This document shows positions 18,138 to 26,922 of a DNA stretch of 34,618 nucleotides, piece by piece. Source of the stretch: Verrucomicrobiota bacterium (GTDB lineage: Bacteria > Verrucomicrobiota > Verrucomicrobiia > Opitutales > Opitutaceae); assembly GCA_025363395.1 (NCBI GenBank), contig JANYDX010000137.1, positions 1 through 34,618 of the forward strand, written 5' to 3'. Position numbers and translations under genes: made by a program. The notes under the pieces were generated by a model that was given only the letters and a program-made list of their open reading frames with translations, did no database searches and was not told the DNA's origin. Every line of letters begins with the position of its first letter. Within the stretch, counting starts at the first letter, position 1.

Positions 18138-19142
18138 GTGACCATTCCCAGCGTCTCGAAACCCAGAATCGAAGCCCTTGATTTGACCAAGGGAATTTTG
18201 GTCGTGCTGATGGTCGTCTATCACAGCTTAAACTACACGAGTGAATATTATTTGTCGTTCCGGTATTTGGCTTTCCTCCCGCCTTCGTTCATTTTTATCA
18301 CCGGTTATTTAATCTCGGCGGTTTATTTCACCCGGTATGACGGCCGCGGTGGACAGGTTCAGCAGCGCCTCCTGACCAGAGGGCTTAAATTATTGGTGCT
18401 TTTCACCGCGCTTAATATTCTGGCCCATCTCTTCCCCCGGCCGAATAGCACGGGTGAAATGGTGGACGTTTTCGGTTTTTTCGAGCACTGGCTCGATGTT
18501 TTTGTGAGGGGCTCGGGCCGAGTGGCCGTTTTTGAAGTTCTCCTTCCGATTTCCTATCTGCTTATGCTGGCGCCAGCGCTTATTTGGGCGGGACATCGCC
18601 AGCGCTTCTTTCTGCCTCTCGTGACTTTGGCCCTCGTCGCTTCCTGTCTCTTTCTTGACCGGCAGGGATATTCCTTGCCCAACCTCAATCTTTTGGGCGC
18701 CGGTGGCCTCGGGATGCTGGCGGGGCGGCTGCCCTCAAGCAGTTTGGGGGTGGTGAGCAAAAATGTGATCATCACTGCCGCAAACTATGGGTGCTATGTC
18801 TATCTCAGTGCCACCCTAGGCCAACCCTATTGGCTGCAGCTCATGGGAGCCACCATCGTGGTGGCCCTCATTTTTGGTCTTTGCGGCCGCTGCCCCTTGC
18901 CCGCCTCTTTGGGCGGCGGACTGATAAGACTCGGCCAATATTCCCTTGTCGCCTACATCGTACAAATTGGTTTTCTACAGCTCCTCGCTCACTTTGTCCA
19001 CCGGCCTGATTCATTCTCCGCCGGTTCCGCGCTGTTGTTTGGTGGCACCTTGGTCCTGACGATCATCAGCATTAGCTTTATCCACCGCGCCCGCGCCCGC
19101 TCGACCCGCGTGGAAAAACTGTACCGCGCCTTGTTTGCCTGA
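18138..19142 (+). CDS. Multi-TM acyltransferase-family protein (OpgC / heparan N-acetyltransferase-like)
   Basis: GTG start at 18138 proposed. RIEALDLTKGILVVLMVVYHSLNYTSEYYLSFRYLAFLPPSFIFITGYLISAVYF plus about 10 TM helices. Confidence 0.62.
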   Translation: MTIPSVSKPRIEALDLTKGILVVLMVVYHSLNYTSEYYLSFRYLAFLPPSFIFITGYLISAVYFTRYDGRGGQVQQRLLTRGLKLLVLFTALNILAHLFPRPNSTGEMVDVFGFFEHWLDVFVRGSGRVAVFEVLLPISYLLMLAPALIWAGHRQRFFLPLVTLALVASCLFLDRQGYSLPNLNLLGAGGLGMLAGRLPSSSLGVVSKNVIITAANYGCYVYLSATLGQPYWLQLMGATIVVALIFGLCGRCPLPASLGGGLIRLGQYSLVAYIVQIGFLQLLAHFVHRPDSFSAGSALLFGGTLVLTIISISFIHRARARSTRVEKLYRALFA

Positions 19143-19158
19143 GCTGAATCAGCGTCCC

Positions 19159-20601
19159 ATGCTTTTCAATTCACTCGAGTTCGCCCTGTTTTTTCCGACC
19201 GTATGTGCGCTGTATTTCGGGCTGCCGCTTCGCTGGCGCACGCCGCTTCTGTTGGTCGCGAGCTGCGGCTTCTACATGGCATTCGTGCCGGCTTACATCC
19301 TGATCCTGTTCGTCACGATCCTGATTGATTATTTCGCCGGCATTTATCTTGAGCGGATCACCGGCAAGGGCCGGCTCTTGTTGTTATGGGTGAGCATCAT
19401 CGCAACCTGTCTGGTCCTCTTTGTCTTCAAATATTTCTACTTCTTTACCCACGCGTTTGTGGATCTCGCCGGGTTCGCGGGATGGAAACTGACCGATCCC
19501 ACGCTGAAGATCCTTCTGCCTATCGGGCTGTCGTTTCACACCTTTCAAAGCCTGAGTTACGTCGTCGAGGTCTATCGCGGCAACCAGAAAGCCGAACGTG
19601 GTTTTGTGACCTACGCCACCTACGTCATGTTCTTTCCACAGCTGGTCGCCGGACCAATTGAGCGACCGCAAAACCTTTTGCACCAATTCCACGAGCGGCA
19701 TGATTTTAACTACGACAACATCACCGCCGGAACGAAGCGTATGGCGTGGGGCTTCTTCAAGAAGCTCGTGATTGCCGACCGGCTCGCCCTGTACGTAAAC
19801 GACGTCTATACCAGGCCCCAGGCTTTCAATGGACTGCAGCTGACCATTGCCACGGTCTTTTTTGCCTACCAGATTTATTGCGATTTTTCCGGTTACTCAG
19901 ACATCGCAATTGGCACCGCGCGCATTCTGGGCTTCAGGCTGATGGAAAATTTCCAAACGCCCTATTATTCGGCATCGGTTTCGGAGTTCTGGCGCCGATG
20001 GCATATTTCCCTTTCCACCTGGTTTCGCGATTATCTGTATTACCCGCTTGGGGGCAACCGGGTCCGCCGACCGCGCTGGATGATGAATATCTTAATTACC
20101 TTCGGGGTTAGCGGTCTCTGGCATGGAGCCAACTGGACGTATGTGGTGTGGGGTTTGCTGAATGGCGTTTACTTGATCTGCGGCGCCCTAACCGAGGGGA
20201 TTCGAAATCAATTTTTCGGACTGTTTGGGTTGAACACCAGCAGCCAATTCCGCCGGGGCCTCCGAGTCGCGACAACCTTTACCTTAATCTGTGCTGCTTG
20301 GGTGATCTTCCGGGCCAATCGCTTAAGTGATGCCGGCTATATCTTCACGCATTTCTGGCAAAATTGGAATTTCGGACAAATCCGAACCGAACAATTCTTG
20401 TTGCGCCAAATGCCGGTCGCTCTCGCCGGCATTCTCCTGCTGGAATTCGGCCATTGTCTCCAGCCACGTCTCCCTAGATTAGAGCGATACACCGCCAATG
20501 TGCCTACGAGTCTCCGCTGGATCTGCTATTCGGCCCTCTTGCTGAGCGTTGTCCTTTTCGGGGTATATCGCAAATCACAGTTCATCTATTTCCAGTTTTA
20601 A
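19159..20601 (+). CDS. MBOAT-family O-acyltransferase (AlgI-like)
   Basis: MLFNSLEFALFFPTVCALYFGLPLRWR; LPIGLSFHTFQSLSYVVEVYRGNQKAE; FPQLVAGPIERPQNLL; YSDIAIGTARILGFRLMENFQTPYYSASVSEFWRRWHISLSTWFRDYLYYPLGGNR; LWHGANWTYVVWGLLNGVYL. Confidence 0.96.
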   Translation: MLFNSLEFALFFPTVCALYFGLPLRWRTPLLLVASCGFYMAFVPAYILILFVTILIDYFAGIYLERITGKGRLLLLWVSIIATCLVLFVFKYFYFFTHAFVDLAGFAGWKLTDPTLKILLPIGLSFHTFQSLSYVVEVYRGNQKAERGFVTYATYVMFFPQLVAGPIERPQNLLHQFHERHDFNYDNITAGTKRMAWGFFKKLVIADRLALYVNDVYTRPQAFNGLQLTIATVFFAYQIYCDFSGYSDIAIGTARILGFRLMENFQTPYYSASVSEFWRRWHISLSTWFRDYLYYPLGGNRVRRPRWMMNILITFGVSGLWHGANWTYVVWGLLNGVYLICGALTEGIRNQFFGLFGLNTSSQFRRGLRVATTFTLICAAWVIFRANRLSDAGYIFTHFWQNWNFGQIRTEQFLLRQMPVALAGILLLEFGHCLQPRLPRLERYTANVPTSLRWICYSALLLSVVLFGVYRKSQFIYFQF

Positions 20602-20607
20602 ACCCAA

Positions 20608-21585
20608 GTGACAGAACCGGTCCCTATTTCCACCCGACAAGGCTTGGCCCGAATCATCGCATTCGTTGGTTTGTTCACCGCGGTCTCATTCGCGACAGAC
20701 TGGGCGGTGAATCATGGACTGCGCAACATCAGCCAGTCGGACTATGGAGTTTCGAACCGTCTGATGACGGGACGCGCGAACGCGGAGATCGTAATCAGCG
20801 GCTCCTCCCGTGCTTTAACCCACTTTGACTCTCGCATCATCCAATCAATCACTGGCCGTACCACCTTCAACATTGGGCGGAACGGGTCACAGACTGATAT
20901 GCAAGTGGCGTTCCTGAAAACCTATCTGCGCCACAACGCCAAACCAAAGCTCGTGGTGCATAATCTGGATCTATTTTCTTTTGTGACCTCCCGGGAAATT
21001 TACGACCCGGCCCAATACCTTCCGTATATCAACGAAGAGGCGATCTACACCGCCGTTCGCCGGATCTATCCGGATGCATGGAAATGGAAATACCTGCCGC
21101 TTTATGGATACCTGGTCGAAGACATGCGCTTCACTTGGATTAGGGGTCTCGCGGGACTCGTCGGCATCCAACCGGAGGAAGATCATTTTCAAGGTTACCT
21201 GCCACGCTATTCACGATGGACGGGGGATTTTGAAAGATACAAGCGAGACAATCCCGCTGGAGTGAAGTTCGAAATCGAGCCACAAGGAGTACGCGATCTT
21301 CGCGAGATTGCCGAGGTCTGTCGCAGTCAGGGTATTCCCCTCCTGTTTGTTTATACACCGGAATACTACGAAATCCAGCAGTTGGAGTCGAATCGGTTGG
21401 AGGTCTTTGGCAAATTCCATGAAATCTGCCACGAATTTCAAGTTCCGCTCTGGGATTATAGCGAGTCTCCGATCTCCAAAGATCGTTCGAATTTCTACAA
21501 TTCCCAACACCTGAATGCCGAGGGGGCTAACGCATTCTCCATTGATGTCGCGCATAGACTCGCTCAGAGCAGCTTTCTGAAATAA
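20608..21585 (+). CDS. SGNH-hydrolase-like membrane-anchored protein, probable MBOAT partner
   Basis: GTG start. N-terminal TM; IVISGSSRALTHFDSRII (block I-like); C-terminal FYNSQHLNAEGANAF (block V-like). Directly after the MBOAT. Confidence 0.72.
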   Translation: MTEPVPISTRQGLARIIAFVGLFTAVSFATDWAVNHGLRNISQSDYGVSNRLMTGRANAEIVISGSSRALTHFDSRIIQSITGRTTFNIGRNGSQTDMQVAFLKTYLRHNAKPKLVVHNLDLFSFVTSREIYDPAQYLPYINEEAIYTAVRRIYPDAWKWKYLPLYGYLVEDMRFTWIRGLAGLVGIQPEEDHFQGYLPRYSRWTGDFERYKRDNPAGVKFEIEPQGVRDLREIAEVCRSQGIPLLFVYTPEYYEIQQLESNRLEVFGKFHEICHEFQVPLWDYSESPISKDRSNFYNSQHLNAEGANAFSIDVAHRLAQSSFLK

Positions 21586-21616
21586 TTTGAGGGAATCACT
21601 GTTAAATCCCTCCGGA

Positions 21617-21641
21617 AGGGGACCGTCACCGACGGTCCTCT
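21617..21641 (+). terminator. 11-bp stem-loop 3' of the SGNH-like gene (candidate terminator or processing hairpin; no U-tract)
   Basis: AGGGACCGTC (with one G-T pair) / loop ACC / GACGGTCCTCT; begins 31 nt after the stop at 21585. Confidence 0.5.
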
Positions 21642-21860
21642 GAATTCTGCAAGAAGAGTGAGATTCACAAATTATTTGATGCACAATACGCGAACGAGCG
21701 GGTCGCATCGGGATGATCAGTCTCAGCCAGACGGCCTCTTACCCTCAGCTCCGGCTCGCACGTCGCGATCCAACTCGATCGCAGGCCGCATCAAATTTGC
21801 GTCAATAAGCGACTGCAGGTGAAAAATGCGTTGAGACGACCGATATCATAGCAACCAAAT

Positions 21861-23600
21861 ATGACCATGAAGATCTTCAGATTCGCCACCGCAACACTGG
21901 TGGCCTCCTTTACGCTCGTTGTTTCACACGCTGTATTGATTCCAGCCGCCCGGCTGTTTAACTGGCAGGCCGGAGTTAATGTCGGCGTCCCCGGCGGCAT
22001 ACCCACCAACCGGACGACGACCATCAATGTGACGACCGCTCCCTATAATGCAGATTCGTCGGGCGCAACGGACGCTTCCGACGCGATCACCCGTGCAATC
22101 AATGCGGCGGGGGCGGGCACGATTGTTTATTTGCCCGCTGGTACTTACCGACTGAATAATCCCATCGATTTAGGGTTTAAGTCCAATATCACGCTGCGCG
22201 GAGCCGGGCCGGCCCAAACTATTCTCGATGTTCGTATCGCAAATGGCAGCTTCGCAATTAACCTCGGGGGAGATACCCAATGGCCTCACAACTATGGCGT
22301 TGGCGGTACGGCGATCACCGGCGGTCTTACCCAAGGCAGTACCATGATCACGGTCAGCGATCCAAGCCTTTTTGCCGTTGGCGACGTCGCCATCTTGACT
22401 GAGGACAACGATTCAACCCTGCCCGTGGTGAGCGTAAGCGCATTTCCACGTGACCGCGGACAAATGAGTCGGGTCGTCGGGAAAAGCGGGTCCAACCTCA
22501 CGCTTTCGCCCGCTCTTTTTTGGTCCTTTGGTTCGACCCGAAGCCCCAAAGCACATAAACTGTTAAGCAAAACGTCCAACGTCGGCATTGAAGATCTCGC
22601 CCTGAACCTGACCAATAGCCCAGTATCTTTCGCCATTTGGTTACAACAGGCCGACCGGTGCTGGGTGAAAAACGTCAATATTTCCCAGCAGTCCAACTAT
22701 GGCATCTACCTTACCTATGCTTTTGAATCCGAAATCCGCCACTGTGATATTCGTGATCGCAAGGCAGGGGGCAGCAATGGCGCAAGCATCTTGGTCGAGA
22801 GGACCACCGCGGCCCTGATGGAGGATAATATCTTGGTGAGAAGCTTCCCCCACTTGGAGGTAAATTTCATGTCGAGCGGCAACGTATTTGCCTACAATCT
22901 TTGCGACGACAGCTCCATTTACGGAATGATCGGAGGATCCATCGATTCGAATCACGGCCCCCACAACTGTTTCAACCTGTATGAGGGAAATGTTGCGCCG
23001 AATGTACAATGCGACGGGTATTTTGGCAGTACCTCGGACGATACCATCTTTCGAAATTGGTTACATGGAACCTCGCCTACCGCGGCTAACCGGCAGCCCA
23101 TTCTGTTACAACGCTTCACGCGAAATTATTCAGTAGTCGGAAATATTTTGGGGAAAACCGGTCAAATCTATCCCGGACTCTACAGCATTGGTCTTCCGAA
23201 CATGGGTAACAGTGGTTCCGCCGGGATGGTTCAGCTGAGCACGGGAACTACTTGGGCAGATTGGGGCGCGGCTCCGGGACCGAATGGATTTCAGGAACTC
23301 GACAAAGATGTTCAGGCCACCACGGTATTCAAAGCCAATTACAACGCCGTGAGCTCCAGCATACCCTCTGGGGAGGCACTCGGCGGCGACACGCTGCCAA
23401 ATTCACTTTACCGTTCCAGCAAGCCCGGTTGGTTTGGAAATCTGGCTTGGCCGGCTTTTGATCCATTCAGCCCAAACCAGAACCTCCAAGCGATCCCAGC
23501 GGGTTATCGCTACGTGACAGGGACTGAAGCACCTGGTCAAGTCACTCCTCCTCCCCCGAGCGTGGTACCTCCGACCAACGCTGTGCTTTCGATTCAGTAA
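21861..23600 (+). CDS. Secreted right-handed beta-helix / pectate-lyase-superfamily protein (EPS lyase or epimerase candidate)
   Basis: 579 aa. Signal peptide MTMKIFRFATATLVASFTLVVSHA; YNADSSGATDASDAITRAINAAGAGTIVYLPAGTYRLNNPIDLGFKSNITLRGAGPAQTILDV; repeated beta-helix turns; proline-rich C-terminus. Confidence 0.85.
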   Translation: MTMKIFRFATATLVASFTLVVSHAVLIPAARLFNWQAGVNVGVPGGIPTNRTTTINVTTAPYNADSSGATDASDAITRAINAAGAGTIVYLPAGTYRLNNPIDLGFKSNITLRGAGPAQTILDVRIANGSFAINLGGDTQWPHNYGVGGTAITGGLTQGSTMITVSDPSLFAVGDVAILTEDNDSTLPVVSVSAFPRDRGQMSRVVGKSGSNLTLSPALFWSFGSTRSPKAHKLLSKTSNVGIEDLALNLTNSPVSFAIWLQQADRCWVKNVNISQQSNYGIYLTYAFESEIRHCDIRDRKAGGSNGASILVERTTAALMEDNILVRSFPHLEVNFMSSGNVFAYNLCDDSSIYGMIGGSIDSNHGPHNCFNLYEGNVAPNVQCDGYFGSTSDDTIFRNWLHGTSPTAANRQPILLQRFTRNYSVVGNILGKTGQIYPGLYSIGLPNMGNSGSAGMVQLSTGTTWADWGAAPGPNGFQELDKDVQATTVFKANYNAVSSSIPSGEALGGDTLPNSLYRSSKPGWFGNLAWPAFDPFSPNQNLQAIPAGYRYVTGTEAPGQVTPPPPSVVPPTNAVLSIQ

Positions 23601-23612
23601 TCGGCGAAATTC

Positions 23613-23639
23613 TCCCAAACGGAGCCAATCCGTTTGGGA
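23613..23639 (+). terminator. Perfect 11-bp stem-loop 12 nt after the beta-helix gene stop (candidate terminator)
   Basis: TCCCAAACGGA GCCAA TCCGTTTGGGA; no downstream U-tract. Confidence 0.6.
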
Positions 23640-23934
23640 TCGTCTCGAACGAAAGCATGTGGCGGGCAAACCGCCCGCGCGTTTCCTTCAGTTAACGCGC
23701 TATGCATCGGCCGGCGGGGCCTAAAATCGCCCAGGCGCTCGGGTAAACCGCGAGGGAAAATGTGTTGGTGCCCAAGGCAGCTCCCGCCTACGGGACGGGC
23801 CGCAAATGGAATCCACTTTCGTCCCACATAACCGGAAATACGTCAGCGTATCCCGGAAATTTTCCAGCTTAGCGTTGTAATTCGCGGCTGTAAATATTGC
23901 ACTGGCCATCCCCTTCCCGATTCAATCAAGCCCA

Positions 23935-25458
23935 ATGGCCGACGATCCCCACCAACAAAAGCATTTTTCGACGGCCCATTTGTTGACGAATCTGAGGGGC
24001 AGGACGATTTCCAGCGGGGTAATCACCCTCATATCACAGGGGATGCAGTTCTCGCTGATTATGGTCTCGACCATGGTCATGGCACGCCTCCTCGTTCCTG
24101 CCGATTTCGGTCTGCTCGCCATGGCCATGACCGCCATGGGATTTTTGCGGGTGTTTAAAGATGCGGGGCTTTCGACTGCGACCGTGCAGCGGGATGAAAT
24201 AACACATGCCCAAGTCTCCAACCTTTTTTGGATAAATGTCGCGCTGAGTGGCGTGAGTAGCGTGGTCCTCGCCGCCTGCGCGCCGGTGATCGCCTGGTTC
24301 TATCATGAGCCGCGCCTGATTGAAATTACCGTGGTCATGTCCGCCAGCTTTCTGCTCACCGGACTGGGCGTGCAACACCTGGCCCTCTTGAATCGCCAGA
24401 TGCGGTTCAAAGCTATTGCCGTGATTCAGATCGGATCCCAGGTAATCAGCGTGATTGTGGGCATCGTGATGGCTTGGTTTAATTACGGTTATTGGTCGCT
24501 CGTCTGGTTCCAGCTCTCCCAACCTCTCGCCGCACTTTTACTTACCTGGTGGGTTTCCAGCTGGCGGCCACAGCTTCCCCAGCGCAACACGGGGGTGCGA
24601 TCAATGCTCCAATTCGGAGTGAACTTAACCGTCACGAGTTTTATCTACTCGATCGCGGCGGGAACCGACAGTCTGTTGATCGGCAAATATTACGGCGCTG
24701 GTCCGGTCGGTCTTTACTCCAGGGCAGGCGCGTTGCTCCGGAGACCGTTGGACCAGTTTCTGACCCCCATCAATGCCGTTTTTCTTCCCGTATTGTCGCG
24801 CATTCAATCCGAACCCGAGCGATACCGCCGCACGTTTTCCCAAGTCTACGAAGCAATTGTTCTCGGCTGTTCCCTTTTCACCGGCCTTTTCCTGGCTCTA
24901 TCCGTTCCAGTGACGCTTGTCCTCCTCGGCCCAAAGTGGAGGGATGCCGCGGCCATCTTTGGAGCGTTCAGTCTTTCCGCGGTTTATATTCCACTGACCC
25001 ACGTCTGCGGGTGGCTGTTTGAAAGCCAGGGGCGGGGCAAGGATGCGCTCGTGACAAGTCTGGTTAGCACAGTGCTGGGTTTGGGCGCCATTGTGGTCGG
25101 TCTGCCGTACGGGGCAGTTGGCGTCGCCGTTTCAGTCTCAATTTCCGGCATTCTCATTCAACTGCCTCTTTTCTTTTATATGGTCGGCCGCTCGGGTCCA
25201 GTCAGCGCCTTCGCCCTCTGGGCCGGCTTTCTGCGTCATTTGCCGATCTTTGGCGCTGCTTACGTGGCAACTGCAGGATTACAGACCTTGGTTCCCAGCC
25301 GATCCTCGCTGCAGCAATTGCTGATCTGCTCAAGCGGGGGGTTGGTGGCCGCAGTTATCGTAATCCTCCTTTATCCTCCTTCGCGGCGCACTGCGTTCGG
25401 TCTGGTCAAAATCGGCCGGGAGTTTCTCGGCCGGAGGAAAAATAGTGCCGCAATCTGA
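23935..25458 (+). CDS. Wzx-like lipopolysaccharide/EPS flippase (MOP superfamily)
   Basis: 507 aa, multi-TM. LRGRTISSGVITLISQGMQFSLIMVSTMVMARLLVPADFGLLAMAMTAMGFLRVFKDAGLSTATVQRDEITHAQVSNLFWINV. Confidence 0.94.
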   Translation: MADDPHQQKHFSTAHLLTNLRGRTISSGVITLISQGMQFSLIMVSTMVMARLLVPADFGLLAMAMTAMGFLRVFKDAGLSTATVQRDEITHAQVSNLFWINVALSGVSSVVLAACAPVIAWFYHEPRLIEITVVMSASFLLTGLGVQHLALLNRQMRFKAIAVIQIGSQVISVIVGIVMAWFNYGYWSLVWFQLSQPLAALLLTWWVSSWRPQLPQRNTGVRSMLQFGVNLTVTSFIYSIAAGTDSLLIGKYYGAGPVGLYSRAGALLRRPLDQFLTPINAVFLPVLSRIQSEPERYRRTFSQVYEAIVLGCSLFTGLFLALSVPVTLVLLGPKWRDAAAIFGAFSLSAVYIPLTHVCGWLFESQGRGKDALVTSLVSTVLGLGAIVVGLPYGAVGVAVSVSISGILIQLPLFFYMVGRSGPVSAFALWAGFLRHLPIFGAAYVATAGLQTLVPSRSSLQQLLICSSGGLVAAVIVILLYPPSRRTAFGLVKIGREFLGRRKNSAAI

Positions 25459-25484
25459 GTTTCCAGTCGTTTTCTCGCTCCCTC

Positions 25485-26696
25485 ATGAAACCTATCCGCA
25501 TCCTTTTTGTGTGCCCGTGTTGGCCGCATGATAAAGCCCATGGCGGGCAATTGCGGGCGCTCCAAGTCACGCGGGCATTGCGGCAGATCGCCCAAGTCAC
25601 CTTGGTCGTGGCGGGCGCCCACGAAGTCAGCGAGGCCACCCGCGAGAAAACTGTGGCTGAATTCGGCCCAGTTCGGCAAGTGGAAGTGAAGGAATTCCCC
25701 GTCAAGGGACTGCGAGCGCGGCTCCATTCCCTTTTCAGCCGGGACTTCACCAATATCCACGGCATGCAGGTCGCGCCCGCGGACGAACAATGGCTCCTGG
25801 AGGCCGCGGCCCAGCATGACTTGGTTTGGTTTTTCAAACTGCGCACGGCAAATTATTTCCGAAATGCGCGGTGGCAGCGGTCGGTCGTCGACATTGACGA
25901 TCTCCCCAGCACCATGGAGCAAAGCAGCCTGATCCAGTCTAAATCCGCGGCAAACTGGCTGCGCACGTGGCTGCGAATGTGGCAACTGCGACGACACGAA
26001 AACCTACTTTGGCGCCGATTTGATGTTCTCGCCACCTGCAGTGAAGTCGATCGCGCGCAGTTGGGAACCCGCCGGCCCGTTTATATCATTCCAAATGGTT
26101 TTGCCGAACCAAAGGAAACTCCCCCACGCCACCGGGCCCACCCACCCCGCATCGGTTTCATCGGGCTCTACAACTACCTGCCGAACTCCGAAGGCGTCCG
26201 CTGGTTTCACGAGCAATGCTGGAGTCGCATCAAGCAGGAAGTGCCTGACGCCAGGCTGCGTCTGATCGGCGATGGAACGGACGGACCGCTCAAACCTGAC
26301 GACCCGTCGGTTGATGGCCTGGGTTGGGTCGATAATCCAGCGGAGGAAATCGCCAGCTGGTCGGTGATGATCGTGCCTATTCGGATTGGCGCCGGTACTC
26401 GGGTGAAAATTGCCGACGCCTTCAGCAGAAAATGTCCCGTGGTTTCAACCCGGTTTGGTGCTCTCGGATACGAGACTACCAGTGATCGCGAATTGATTCT
26501 AGCCGATGAGCCGTCAAGCTTTTCCGCAGCGTGCGTCAAGTTGATCCAGAACCCGGAAATGGCGGAACAAATGGCGGGGCGGGCGTACGATACTTTTCTG
26601 GGTAAATGGACGTGGAAAGCAATCACACCGCAGATTCTCGCAACCGTCCAGGAGGCTCTACGGCAGAATCGCCTTCGCCGCCCCATTGAGCCTTAA
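25485..26696 (+). CDS. GT4-family glycosyltransferase (resembles PEP-CTERM/EPS-associated sugar transferases)
   Basis: ILFVCPCWPHDKAHGGQLRALQVTRALRQIAQVTLVV; VVDIDDLPSTMEQ; VYIIPNGFAEP; RIGFIGLYNYLPNSEGVRWF; VPIRIGAGTRVKIADAFSRKCPVVSTRFGALGYE. Confidence 0.88.
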   Translation: MKPIRILFVCPCWPHDKAHGGQLRALQVTRALRQIAQVTLVVAGAHEVSEATREKTVAEFGPVRQVEVKEFPVKGLRARLHSLFSRDFTNIHGMQVAPADEQWLLEAAAQHDLVWFFKLRTANYFRNARWQRSVVDIDDLPSTMEQSSLIQSKSAANWLRTWLRMWQLRRHENLLWRRFDVLATCSEVDRAQLGTRRPVYIIPNGFAEPKETPPRHRAHPPRIGFIGLYNYLPNSEGVRWFHEQCWSRIKQEVPDARLRLIGDGTDGPLKPDDPSVDGLGWVDNPAEEIASWSVMIVPIRIGAGTRVKIADAFSRKCPVVSTRFGALGYETTSDRELILADEPSSFSAACVKLIQNPEMAEQMAGRAYDTFLGKWTWKAITPQILATVQEALRQNRLRRPIEP

Positions 26697-26922
26697 AAAG
26701 ACCCCCCGCCCGATTTCGCCTCTTGTCCGCTCTGTTCCGGTCAGGCGCAATTGCCATCAATGATCTTGCCCATGCCGCTAATTTTGTCTCGCAGCTCAAT
26801 CAGTCCGAATTCAAACTTTAAACGTTTCATGTCTCAATTTGGTCCCCTCATTTAATCCGTATTTGCCCCGTGGATGCTGGTAAATCCTCCCTGCAGCTTT
26901 TCTCCCCGATCGAATAAACATT

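Noticed and set aside
23655-23760. GGGCAAACCGCCCG resembling the 5' part of a GEMM-I (c-di-GMP) riboswitch
   Set aside because: The required downstream GGGACGCAAAGCC and GGUAGCGGGGUUACC elements are not present in order; the likeness is best explained by a simple GC hairpin.
23594-23831. Small ORFs on both strands (77 aa minus, 65 aa plus) in the gap before the flippase
   Set aside because: Compositionally non-protein-like (Arg/Pro/Cys rich), overlap hairpins, no plausible motifs.
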